Under the pieces are notes generated by a model, which worked only from the letters and a program-made list of their open reading frames with translations, was not told where the DNA came from and ran no database searches. Below are positions 53,217-64,000 of a DNA stretch of 64,000 bases, one piece after another (position 1 is the first letter of the stretch; every line of letters begins with the position of its first letter). This DNA is from Balamuthia mandrillaris (Eukaryota > Discosea > Longamoebia > Balamuthiidae): NCBI GenBank assembly GCA_031835245.1, contig JAVKOQ010000004.1, forward strand, positions 186,001-250,000, read 5' to 3'. The translations under genes and the position numbers were made by a program.

Positions 53217-55754
53217 ATGAAAAAAAATCGCAAATCAAGAAATTTACTGTTAAAAAATTTACTAATATCATCAGCTTTTATTATGCCAATATTGGTAGTG
53301 TCTTGTAGTGATACAAGTAATAATCCAGCTAAATCAGAAACAAGTTCACAATCATCAGACAAAACAAATCCAGATACTTCTGATCCAAATACAACAACTC
53401 CTTCAATTTTGTTTAATGCAGATAAAACACCAAAAGAAATCACAACTATTAATTTAGAAAAATTACCTATTATTTTAAAAAGAGTCGATCATTTTTCAAA
53501 TTATTCTAATTTATCTACAAACTCTATAAATACAAGTTTAGCTGATTTAAATAAACAATTAGAATTTGCTACAACAAACAAAGATGATAATGATCAAATT
53601 CAAATCCAAGTAGAAAATAAAAAATATTTAAACAATAATCCTGAAACTTCGCTTGAACAAGGTAAATTAATTTTTTCATTAAAAATATCATCTAAAAAAA
53701 ATCCAAATATTTCAATTACAAAAGATGTTGAAGTTGGAGGATTTAGACAATCTAGAAGCTCAGAAATTAATTTGAACTGAGCAAATAGATTTGCTCCAGG
53801 CTCAGAAGATGAGTTCAAACAATATTTTGCAGAAAATAATTATCAAAGATACGAAACTGATGCAAAAAAATATTTCCAAGCTTTAAATGGTCAACTTTCA
53901 CTAATTGAAGGAAAAAGTCCTTTTGATATTAATTCTTGAAGACCTGACGTAAAAAGAACTCCAGAAGAAGTTAAAAAATATGACGAACTAGCAAAACAAC
54001 TTAAACTAGATACATATGATGATGCTCTAAAAAAAGGTTTTACAATGCCAGTTTATGATGATAAAGGAAATGTAGAAGGACTCAAACTTTATGATCCAGC
54101 TGAAATTCCTAAAGGTCCTGCTTGATGAGATGTAATTGGTAGAAATGAAAACCAAACAAATGGACTTGCTAGATATATTCCAAATGAAAAATATAAACAA
54201 GCTGCCTTACAAACTTATTCAATTCAATTAAGTCATCCAGCAAGAATAGATGAAATTAATCCTGATGAATTAAAAGCCTTTTTAGAAAGCCAAAAAGAAG
54301 GCAATAATCGACTGCAAAAAACTGCTCGTGGAACTATGTGAATTTTAGATTATGCAATTCCAACTGATGGTCACCAGCCAACAAAATGATATTTTGGAAC
54401 AAATAATCACGTAGTTGAAGAGTATAAAAAAGATGCTACTGGTTTTAGCATGTCAGTACTTAAACCTAATGTTGCTATTAGAACAAAACTAAGAACAACA
54501 AAAGGTGCAACCGATGAATCTTATATCACAGCAAGTTTTTCTCGTGATGATTTAGTATCTGGTGCAAAAAATGATCACGCTGACAAAACAGCAGATTACA
54601 TATCACCTGCAGATTATGGAATTCCAGGTATTAGAATAGTTTATCGGGCAACAGATTATTTAAATACCTCTCCTAAAGATTACCTTTCTAAAGTAGATCA
54701 AGAAAATGAAAAATACAAAAATGCAGAAGAATTTTTAGATTTTGCTGTTCTTGAAATAGATTTTAGTAAATTTAAAGTACCTGATGGGTACAGTTCAAGA
54801 GATGAGTTTATTAAAACGATAACAAATGATTATTATCATAATACTTCCCAACACATTAAATTCTTAAAAACCTCATATTTAAAAGATTATTCTAGAGCTG
54901 ATACTCAATTAGCAAAAGAAGATACAAGTAAAAAATCAAATACTGATCAATTCTTTATTGTTGGTTATCCACAAGCAACTGGGGATTATTTCCTAGATCA
55001 ATATCAAGATGCATATGACTATAAAAACAATAAAATAGGATATTCTCTTTGAATGAATTCAGAATCTTCTTTTTACAATAATTTAAGCAATGATGAAAAC
55101 AATGCAAATAGTCCTGAAAACCAAAGAGCTAACAAAGGAAATTATTTTTCTTTAAACATTGGATATAGAAGTTTTGCTGACAAACCAGGATTAACAGATG
55201 CTTTTATTGCTACACCAAAAGTAGGAAAAAAGCTTCATAAATCAACAGTTATGTCTGATCCTATTCATACTAAAAAAGTTACAAAAGAAGTAGAAGAAAA
55301 CGGTAAAAAAGTCACAAAAGAATTAGGTGAACTTCAAGTTGCCAATACAAAAAATTACATAGCTTTTGGACTTGAATACTTACCAAGACATTATGCACCT
55401 GTTGGAGGCGCTTCAGGATCATCTATACGTAATCAAAACAATGAATTAGTTGGTGTTTACTTTGCTTCTAATGAAACAGCCAAAACAGGTTTAGCTGTTG
55501 CCTTTAGATCTGAAGGTTTTGATTACAAAGGTTTATATGGTAAATATAATTTACCTCAATATGACTTAATTTACGGTGGTGGAAAAGAGCAAAAAACTTC
55601 ATTTAGACAAGCATTAGAAACCATTTATGGTACTAATTTCAAAACCTCATTGTTTAAAAATGGAGTAAATCAAATTCCTGACGATTATAAATTTAAAAAC
55701 ACCGACATAACAACAAACACAAATCCTTCTACACAAAAAAAAGTAGTAAATTAG
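53217..55754 (+). CDS. mip: Mycoplasma immunoglobulin protease MIP (lipoprotein serine protease)
   Basis: 845 residues. Lipobox VVSC (Cys30) after a hydrophobic signal, then a Ser/Thr/Asn-rich tether. The protease part has a complete trypsin-like triad in order: His398 in GTNNHVV, Asp508 in FLDFAVLEID and Ser733 in GGASGSS. It cleaves the heavy chain of immunoglobulin presented by MIB. AGGAGGTTATT precedes the ATG. Immediately downstream is the F1-like ATPase operon, a linkage reported for MIB-MIP systems in mycoplasmas. Confidence 0.93.
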
Positions 55755-55785
55755 CATAAAACAAACAAAAACAAGAAAGATTAAA

Positions 55786-57342
55786 ATGATACTTTCCAAA
55801 AAATCTAAATCGAGCACAACTTTAGAACATAAAAAAATTTACGATGATAATGAACTGTTTAAACACAGAGATAACAAATTAAATATTATTTTAAAATATT
55901 CAATTTTATCTGTTTTGTTTATTTTAGTTTTTATCTCTTTAATCTTTAGTCCAATCACATTTTTTGGTGTAGATTCTAATACTTTAAAGTTTGTTTGAAT
56001 TTATCAAAAAGACCTTCATATTTCTTTAAACTTTTTAAATATATGAAGGTTTTTGATACTTTCTTTTTGTATTATTTATCCTCTGGTCAAGAACTTTTTT
56101 AATATCTTTTTCCAAAAGGAATTAATTAAAAAATATACAGTTTTCTTTTTTATTTATTTGGCGATAAGTCTTAGCAGCTTTTTCTTATTTGTGTTTTATA
56201 ATCCAGTTTATTATGATGTATTTGGTCAACAAAGTGAAACACAAAATGCCGCAATCATACATTCATCTTCAGTTTTTTATATTTCCATTTTATTATTATT
56301 TATTGTTTTAACCAATACTGCTTATCATTTGTTTTTATTTTACTTCAAAAGAAAAACAGAAACTCTAAAATTTAATAAAAAAAGTGTTTTAATAATTAAT
56401 ATTGTTTCACAATTTATCTTTGTGATTTTGTTTTTAATATTTATTTACAATATTACAAAAACACAACCAGCTAAATTTGATGACACAGGACAATTAATTG
56501 CAAATGAAGAATACATAGCAACTCAAAATTCTTGATATTTGTATATTAAAAACCTTTTTGAAGCAGATAATATAGGAAATATATTTATAATAATTATTTT
56601 AATCATCTTGATTTCTGTAATATTTTTTGGTTCAAATTTAATAAAAATTTTCTTTGTTTTTTCTAAAGAATATAATAGAACTTACTTTAAAAATCAAATT
56701 CAAGTACTCTTTGTAATTTTAGCTAGTTGTTTTCTTTGATATTTGATTATTTTAACAAGACTAGGAAATTTTTCTTCATTAGGAATATCTACTTTTAGTG
56801 CTTTACATTTTGTTCCTTTTGTAATTGTTTTATTAGCTATTTTAGCCGCGTATTTGTTTGTAAATCTTTATTCTAAAATAAAGATTCAAGGTAATGGATT
56901 CAATTTAGTAATGTTCATTGTTAGTCAATTATTAATTGTTTTTATTTTCTTGATAGCAACATTATTTTTAAGTAATGAGTTAAGTATTAGAATTATTTTC
57001 TTTCTTAGTTCATTAGTTTCTTGAATAATTACTACATTCTTTTTTGTTAGAAATAAAAAACCTAAATTAGTATCTATGCTTTTTATTTCTACATATTTAA
57101 TTTTATTTGCACTAGCAATAGTGTTGCAAGGATGAGAAATACTATTGCTAAGTGTATATAACTTTGCTACTGTAGCGTTTACACCGGCTACTCATTTATC
57201 TTTAATTCAAATCATCTTTTTAATACAAGTAGCTTTATTATTAGCTTTAATGGTATATACAATTACAGATGTAGTTGTTGCAATGTTTAAAATTAATAAA
57301 ATGAAACAACCAATTGATAAAGGGGTAAGTCATGAAAAATAA
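55786..57342 (+). CDS. F1-like ATPase-associated membrane protein (MSC_0624 family)
   Basis: 518 residues in code 4. About 12 to 14 hydrophobic helices spread over the whole length, with a loop holding FGQQSETQNAA after TM4 and no clear ion-channel c-ring motif. In the F1-like X0 ATPases of mycoplasmas, a polytopic protein of this size is encoded at the 5' end of the cluster as the membrane (X0) part. The name MSC_0624 comes from memory of NCBI naming. An AAGAAAGAT site precedes the ATG, 31 bases after mip. The 3' end overlaps the next gene by 11 bases. Confidence 0.8.
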
Positions 57343-57922
57343 AATTTTAGAAATGTTTTCTTTATTTTCTTTTAAAAAGAAGAAAAAAGAAGAAAAATTA
57401 GAAAAATCCAATCTGCAAGAATATTTAGTTTTTGACAATCAAACTAAGATTGAAGTTGTTGATTTATACAAAAATTACAAACTTAAAAGACAAACAACAC
57501 ACTTTGTATCATATGATCAGTTATATTCTTATGTTTTATTAAAAACACATCAAGGATTTCACTCAGAGTTATACAAAAAATACGAACAAAACTATAAAAA
57601 TGCTTTAGCTAACAAGCGTAATTTAGAATTTAGTAATTTTGTTATTTCTTTTAATTTAGATCTTAAATACTCACAAAAATTATTAGTACCTATAGTGATT
57701 ACTAAAGGTACTTCTAATGATTTAGCTATCAATTTTGTTTCATCTAGTAATTTACAAGAACAAACATTTTTTAATGTTTTAAATCAAGAAATTGTCAAAC
57801 TATTAAATGCTTATAAAACCATAGAAATCTTTCCAGGTCTTTTACTTTTTAAAGGAAATGATGCAAGTGGTTCTTTAAAAACTCTTTTTAGTAAAGACTT
57901 TATTTCAGTAATTAAAAGGTAG
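57332..57922 (+). CDS. F1-like ATPase-associated protein (MSC_0623 family)
   Basis: 196 residues, soluble, with a Lys-rich N-terminal stretch (KKKKKEEKLEK, about 16-26) and a mixed alpha/beta domain containing VPIVITKGTSNDLAINFVSS and FPGLLLFKGND. It overlaps both sides of the cluster (11 bases with the upstream gene, 8-base gap to the gamma-like gene). Its role in the complex is not known from sequence; position and size match MSC_0623 of the type-3 clusters. Confidence 0.75.
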   Translation: MKNKILEMFSLFSFKKKKKEEKLEKSNLQEYLVFDNQTKIEVVDLYKNYKLKRQTTHFVSYDQLYSYVLLKTHQGFHSELYKKYEQNYKNALANKRNLEFSNFVISFNLDLKYSQKLLVPIVITKGTSNDLAINFVSSSNLQEQTFFNVLNQEIVKLLNAYKTIEIFPGLLLFKGNDASGSLKTLFSKDFISVIKR

Positions 57923-57930
57923 AAAAATTT

Positions 57931-58851
57931 ATGCACTTAAAAAAGGTTATACAAAAAAGAGATAATTTAAAAAAGATTCATTTAAAAGTAAATAGTGAAA
58001 AAAATATTTTACTTATTTCAATTATTAAACTTAATCAAACACTAAATTTTTACGTTGAAAATGTTTTATTAAATAAATATGCAATTATTAATTTATCTAA
58101 TAAATTCCATATTAAAAATGAATTTATTAGTAAAGGTTTTCTAACTAATAATAAATTTTTGAACAAATTAGAAGACAAACTTTTTGCACAAAAAGAGTTA
58201 TGAATTTATTTAAAAGAAGAACAAAAATACTCAACAGATAGTTATTCTAGATATGAAGATTTAATTTTAGAAAACAATAAAAAAACAAAATTAGATTTAA
58301 TCACTATTGGTGAAAAAGCACAATCATTTGCTTTAAAAAACAAGCTAAATCTGATAAAACACTTTGATATTAACCAAAAAAACTTTTCAACTATTTTAGC
58401 TTCAGTAATCAAGCTTTTATACATACATAATAATTATAAAAAAGTAAAATTTGTTATTAATTCTAATAAAAATTTAAACAATACTTTTACTATCTTACCA
58501 ATTGAAGATTTTGATGTGGATAGAATGCTAAATTATGATAAAAATACACATTTAAATAAATTACACGAATTTGCAATCATTCCAGACATTGATTCTTTTA
58601 TTTCTACATCTATTGGAATTTATCTACAAAACTGTGTACAAGCAATGGTCAATGAATCTTCATTTTATGCAGCTAAAAATGGTTTAGTTAAAGTTAATAA
58701 AATTATTAAAGATTTAGATGAAACTATCTTAAAAGTATCAAGAAAAATTATTAAAATCAAACGTGAAAATGAAATTGAGGAAATAGTTTTATTAACTAAA
58801 AATAATTCAAGTCACACTGTGTTTGACAAAGGAGATCAATATGATAAATAA
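57931..58851 (+). CDS. F1-like ATPase gamma subunit (MSC_0622 family)
   Basis: 306 residues in code 4. Long N- and C-terminal helices flank a central alpha/beta domain (about 90-215), the layout of F1 gamma: the two helices form the coiled-coil rotor shaft and the centre is Rossmann-like (LDLITIGEKAQSFALKN). The C-terminal helix (IDSFISTSIGIYLQNCVQAMVNES) carries the usual QNCVxAMxNES/A-like pattern seen in gamma subunits (family: A-SE-xx-RM-AM-AT). 3' end overlaps the next gene by 11 bases. Confidence 0.82.
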
Positions 58852-59305
58852 AAACATTTTTGGTCTTGAAATTCACTTTTTACACAATCAAACTTATGAA
58901 AGTAGAAAAGCAGAAGTTTTTATTAATATTGAAGATTCAGATGAGTGATTTAAGCCAAATGCCAAAACTATTGGTTCATATGAAAGAATATTAATTCATG
59001 TTAAGGATTTAATTACAAATCAAGATAGATATTTCTTTTTAAAAAACTGTAATATTTTGGTAAAAGATGAAGAAATTTTCATAAATTCGCTTAACAGAAA
59101 AAGAGTTTTTAGAAAATCTACCCACAAAACCATAGATTACAAAAAACAAATTCAAGAACTCAAACAAGATATTTTATACTTAACTTCTTTACAAAAAATT
59201 GGAATTGAAATAAATGAATATATTAAGTTAGAAAGACTAGAAGATGAATACTATATCTGAACATTATCTGACTTATTAAACTTAAAGGAGGATGAAAATG
59301 AGTAA
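58841..59305 (+). CDS. F1-like ATPase epsilon subunit (MSC_0621 family)
   Basis: 154 residues. The first about 90 form a beta-rich domain and the rest a charged helical hairpin (KQIQELKQDILYLTSLQKIG), consistent with F1 epsilon: beta sandwich plus helical C-terminus. It begins inside the end of the gamma gene and its stop lies 8 bases past the next ATG. AAGGAGATCAAT upstream. Assignment rests mainly on position and fold outline. Confidence 0.75.
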
Positions 59306-61673
59306 AAAACGTATTAAAAGTCTTTTTCTTCTTTCTTTATCAGTTTCTTCTTTTGTTACCTTTTCAACAATTTTAAGTGTTGATCCCGAACCAGAAAATC
59401 CACCAGCAACACCGCCAGAAAAACCAAAAGAAATTTCCAAGGATTTTGATACATTCAAAGATCAAGCAAATTCAGAATTTAAAAAAGCTCTAAAATCTTC
59501 TATTGAAAACACAATTGATAAATTCACTTCACAAATAAATCAATTAAATGAGAATAACAGCATATCTTTTGAAGAAAGAATCCAAAAACTTAATTATTTT
59601 TCACAAGTAATTCATTTTTTAACTTCTAATAAAGATAAAATACTAGAAAATCCCGAACAATTTGGAATGAACGCTGTATTTTTAAAAGCTCTTTCTAGAA
59701 ACAAACAAAACAACAAAGGAACAATTACTTTTGAAGGTAAAGAATATTCTGATGTTATCTTTGGAAACGATGATGAAATTAGTTATAAAAATCAACTCTC
59801 CGACAAAGACAAAGTAGAAATTAAGAACAAAAATGAAGACAATTTTGTAACAAAAGAACAAATGCAAAAAGTACTTCAAGATTATTCAAAAAAATTATCT
59901 ACTTCTTTTGCAGGCTTTTTATTTGAAAAAGATGAAGATATTCCTAAATTAACCAAAGATGATTTAAAACAGATTAGCACACCAAATGAATCTGGATTTA
60001 CAATTAAACCTCCTGCTGGTTTTAAAACTTGAGACGAGTATTTAGAATCCAAAATAAAAAATAGATATACAAAATTTGACTTAGAACAAAACAAACCAGT
60101 AGATGACCAACAACAACCTCAAACTCCAAAACCTCCTCAAGTCACACCAACACCTCCTATCCCAGAAGATCCAACAAAATCAACACCGGATGTATCTAAT
60201 AAATCACCAGTTTACAAACCTATTGATCTTATGACAAGGGTTCCGCCTTTAAAACCAGAAATTAAAGGAAAATATATTGGAAAAACAATGTCAGAAATCA
60301 TAGAAGCTTTTAATTCTGATAATGAAAGTGATGAACAAGCAAAATCAGATGAATTTTTCTTTTTTAATAACCCAATTAACACTAGATACAAATATAGTGT
60401 TGTTAAAATGGAAGAACAAGCTGATGGAACTAATCCTGTAGAAATCAAAATTACAGATTTAGTAAAACCAGAAGTTAGTCGTCGTTATAAATTATTAAAT
60501 ATTTCAAACGATAATAAAACAGAAGGTTTCCAATATATTTATGAAAAATATATAAAAGAAGCTCAAGAACTTTTTAAAAAATTCTACGTTGCTTTAGGTA
60601 TTGGGGAAAGAATGGAATTTGAAAAAATTCAAGATAATTATTTAAATACTTCTATCTTTACCTTGCTAACATCAGCTGTAAAAATTGTTTATAATCAAAA
60701 CTTTTTAAAAGATCAATCACAAATTGTTTCAACATATGCAGACTCAGTTGATTCACTAACTAGTCCAAATATTGATACTCCAGTTCGTTTATTATTAACT
60801 CAAATTTTAAGCACACTAAAAAATTCTGAAGCAACTATTCAAATCCAAAATAAAATCAAAGTTGATTTATTCCAATTAATAACAGCAACAATTGAAGAAG
60901 GAAATTTTGGTTATGACAATGCTTTAATTAGCATTCAAAGAAGAATACAAAGTAAACAAAATGCTTTTGTACTTGAACAAATTAAAAGCAAATTTAACTA
61001 TTATAATCAAGATTTTTCCATCGTTGAAAAACTTTATGATAAAACTAAAAAAGATGTATTTTTAGCTAAAGCATTAGCTAGTCAAAAAACTTTTAATTAT
61101 ATTAATTGATTTAATAAATTTACACAATTAATAGGTACGATCACAAAAGAATATAATCTTTGAAAAGCGCTTACTTTAAGCGACGATAATGCTTCAAAAT
61201 ATCTCTCTACTGCAGAAAGCACAGCTGAAGATACTTCAAACCCAACAACTCAACCATCTAATAACAATTCATCTGATAATCAAACAATTTCACAACAAAC
61301 CGATGAACAAACTTCAGAGCAAAATAATAATGATAATACTTCAAAAACTGAAGAAAAAACAAGCGAAAACAAAGAAGAATTAGGCCCTGAAGAACAAGCA
61401 ACTAAAAACTTTGCACAACAAATTCAAGAATACAAAGACATAATGTCAGAAGATCAAAAAGAACACAGTCCAATTATGTCGATTAGTGGAATAATTACAA
61501 CAATTTTATCTCTTATTGGTCTTGGTTTTGCTTCATTTTTTAGATTTTTTAACAAATTTAGCAAACATAAAACAATTTCAAAATCAATGACTATACTTAT
61601 AATTTTTACCGCTTTAATTCTTATTATGGGTATAGTGCTAATCGCACTAGGATTTACAGGAGGCATAATTTAA
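59298..61673 (+). CDS. F1-like ATPase-associated surface protein (MSC_0620 family)
   Basis: 791 residues in code 4. A signal-anchor (about 5-28) precedes a Pro-rich stretch, a charged helical domain, a second Pro-rich linker ([14 protein letters not shown]), another helical domain and a Ser/Thr/Asn/Gln-rich spacer (about 640-695). The last about 75 residues hold two TM helices. So most of the protein should be outside the cell, anchored at both ends. It could link the ATPase to MIB-MIP at the surface. The start at 59298 was preferred over 59292 because AAAGGAGG sits 6 bases upstream. Confidence 0.8.
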
Positions 61674-61674
61674 A

Positions 61675-63198
61675 ATGACAAACCCTAAAATTACTGCAAT
61701 ATTTGACTATATAATAGAAGTTTCTGGAGTTTATCCATATAAACAAAGACAATTTTTTAGCGTTGTTGGCAAGCCCACAGTTAAAATGATTTTAATTTCT
61801 GCTACAGAAAATAAAGCATTTTTACTTGCTGATACAACAGATTTAAACAAATTAAAAATCAATGACGAACTCATAGAATTAGACATTCAAAGCAACATTG
61901 GAACTTCTTCTTTATTATTTTCAAAAATCATTAATATTGAAGCCAATCCAATATTTCCTAGAAAAGAAATAGTAGCTCAAGACAATAGAGTAAGATCCAA
62001 AATTTTTGGTGATGCACACAAACTCTTAACTGTTAAAACACTAAACACTCAACTCTACACTGGAATTATTCCAATTGATCTTCTTATTCCTATTGGTAAA
62101 GGACAAAGAGAATTAATAATTGGTGATCGTCAAACCGGAAAAACCCACATAGCAATTAATGCAATAATTAATAGTGCAAAAGCTGGAATTAAATGTATTT
62201 ATGTTTCAATTGGACAAAAAAGAGAAGAACTTTCTTGAATTTATGAAACTCTAAAAGAGCACGGTGCATTAGCTAATACCATTATTATCGATGCTCCAGC
62301 AACTAGTGCTTATCAGCAATATTTAGCTCCTTACGTTGGTATGGCTCATGCTGAAAACCTTTCTTATTCACATGATGTTTTAATTATTTTTGATGATCTT
62401 ACTAAACACGCTAATATCTTTAGAGAAATTGCTTTATTAACAGATAAACCAGTAGGAAAAGAAGCGATGCCAGGAGATATGTTCTTTGCTCATTCTTCTT
62501 TATTAGAAAGATCAGGAAGCTTTGTAAATAGAAAAACAATTACTGCTTTACCTATTATTAAAACAGTAGATGGAGATATCACAAGCTTGATTGCTTCAAA
62601 TGTTATTTCAATTACAGATGGACAAATTGTTACAAATGCTGATTTATTCGCAAATGGTAAATTACCAGCTATTGATATTGACTTTTCAGTTTCTAGAACA
62701 GGATCTCAAGTTCAAAGCAGAACAATAACTAAAGTAGCTTCAGAAGTAGGAAAAATTTACAAAGCCTACAAAAGACATTTAAAACTTGCAATGCTTGATT
62801 ATGAACTAAATAAAGAAACTTCTAGCTTGTTATATAAAGGAAAAATGGTTGAAAAAATGTTTAATCAAAGAGGCTTTTCTTTATATTCACAACGTTTTGT
62901 ACTTCTGATGTCTAAAATAATAATGTGAGGACTTTTAAGACATGTGCAAGAAGAACAAAAAGCTATGGAATTTATTGATGCTTTTATTGAGTTAAATGAA
63001 GATGCTAAAAAATCCTTTACGCAAATTTTAAACAATGAACCATATGATGAAGAACTTGTAAAAGATTTCCTTGGTTTTGCTTTATTAGAGTATGCTAAAA
63101 AGTATAACTACAACTGAAAAATAGAAATCAATCACGATTTTGTTCCTTTAAATAATTCGCAATTAGAACAAATAGCTCTAAAGTTAGGAGATAAATAA
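61675..63198 (+). CDS. F1-like ATPase alpha subunit (MSC_0619 family)
   Basis: 507 residues. Walker A-like [13 protein letters not shown] (about 149-161), [21 protein letters not shown] (Walker B region) and [13 protein letters not shown] match F1 alpha, and [13 protein letters not shown] follows as in that family. Alpha subunits bind nucleotide non-catalytically in the hexamer. The gene lies 1 base after MSC_0620 and overlaps the beta gene (TAATG). Alpha is more divergent than the housekeeping atpA, as expected of the second ATPase set. Confidence 0.92.
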
Positions 63199-64000
63199 TG
63201 ACTGGTAAAATTATAAAATTCTGATCTGATGTAGTTGAAGTAAAATTTGATAGAGTTGATTTACCTTCATTAAATCACATTTTAACTTTACATAATAACA
63301 CAACATTTTTACTTGTAAAAAGATTAGTAAATGAAACAACTATTAGAGCAATAATTATTTATTTATCTTCAGAAATCAAGATAAATGATGTTGTAACCAA
63401 CACAAAAAGAAGCTTTGTTGTGCCTGTTGGTAAGAACTCTAAAAACAACATTTACAGTTTTGAAGGAAAACCTTTATTAACAAATAGAAATGCAAATTCT
63501 CCTTTATATGTTGAAGTAGATTCCACAATTAATAAATCTAGATTCTTTGATGTTCAAGCAGAAGTAATTCAAACAGGAATTAAAGCTATAGACTTTTTTA
63601 TTCCAATTATTAAAGGATTTAAGTTAGGGATTTTTGGTGGAGCCGGAGTTGGTAAAACTGTGTTAATGAAAGAAATAATTTTTAATGTTAACAAAGATAA
63701 AAAATCTATTTCAAATATTTTCATAGGTTCTGGTGAACGTTCAAGAGAAGCGATTGAGCTTTTTAATGAGTTAGAATCATCTAATTTAATGAAGAATTCA
63801 TCAATGTATATTTCCAAAATGAACGAATCTCCAGGTGCTAGAATGTCTATTGTGCCAATTGGAATTACTGCAGCTGAATATTTAAGAGATTACGAAAAAG
63901 AAGATGTTTTATTATTTATTGACAACATTTATCGTTTTGTTCAAGCTGAAAACGAGGTCTCAGCTTCACTAGGTAAAAAACCTTCAGTTGGTGGTTATCA
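63198..64000 (+). CDS. F1-like ATPase beta subunit (MSC_0618 family), cut by window end
   Basis: The first 267 residues are present; the gene runs past the right edge. GGAGVGKTVLM (about 147-157) is a perfect Walker A, GERSREAIEL carries the catalytic Glu and arginine-rich segment, and DVLLFIDNIYRF is Walker B. These suggest a catalytically active beta, hydrolysing ATP to drive the complex. N-terminal beta-barrel residues (about 1-75) are short relative to AtpD. The start overlaps the alpha stop by one base. Confidence 0.93.

Noticed and set aside
1-64000. CRISPR arrays, insertion sequences and tRNA genes
   Set aside because: Looked for on both strands; no regularly spaced repeats, transposase motifs, or T-loop GTTCRANNC with a matching cloverleaf were found.

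Overview
The window is mollicute (mycoplasma) chromosome. It is very AT-rich, and TGA is read as tryptophan: the reading frames of dnaA, rnpA, valS, nrdF, mip and many others stay open only in genetic code 4. All coordinates below assume that code. The 16S rRNA and the gene families (MIB/MIP, F1-like ATPase, mycoplasma lipoproteins) suggest the hominis/synoviae side of the mycoplasmas (Mycoplasmopsis or Metamycoplasma). I do not name a species.

Layout. 1-3.6 kb: leftward membrane-protein genes. 3.8-8.5 kb: a leftward 16S-23S rRNA operon with RNase III processing stems and no 5S or spacer tRNA. 8.8-17.5 kb: a rightward run of a methyltransferase-like gene, greA, a MATE exporter, an ECF S component, a large pseudo-ABC protein, valS and a DUF2188 gene. 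17.6-19.6 kb: a flavin disulfide oxidoreductase and a small membrane protein. 19.7-26.9 kb: a leftward housekeeping run of two tandem DHH phosphoesterases, rlmH, mnmG, an S4 protein, dnaN and dnaA. 27.0-29.4 kb: rightward rpmH-rnpA-yidC. The divergence around dnaA marks the probable replication origin.

29.4-35.2 kb: a 546-base structured intergenic region, a membrane protein, a lipoprotein with a metal-complete M23 peptidase signature, and two more lipoprotein genes. The last of these is broken and sits behind an A15 tract next to a -10 box. 35.3-44.4 kb: a leftward four-gene cluster (large SF1 helicase, two unrecognised proteins, ClpB-like AAA+) in which every gene is broken, preceded by a (TA)12 tract. 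44.7-48.9 kb: nrdF-nrdI-nrdE plus a YhcH-like gene. The NrdF has the Val/Pro/Lys substitutions of metal-free class Ie ribonucleotide reductases. 49.2-50.5 kb: thyA and folA, so dNTP-making genes diverge from a palindromic control region. The thyA tail is shifted at a T7 tract.

50.6-64 kb: the antibody-evasion module. MIB (antibody capture) and MIP (antibody-cleaving serine protease) are followed by a seven-gene F1-like ATPase operon whose last gene runs off the window. A poly-A tract precedes MIB, suggesting possible phase variation. No prophage, insertion sequence, CRISPR array or tRNA gene was seen.
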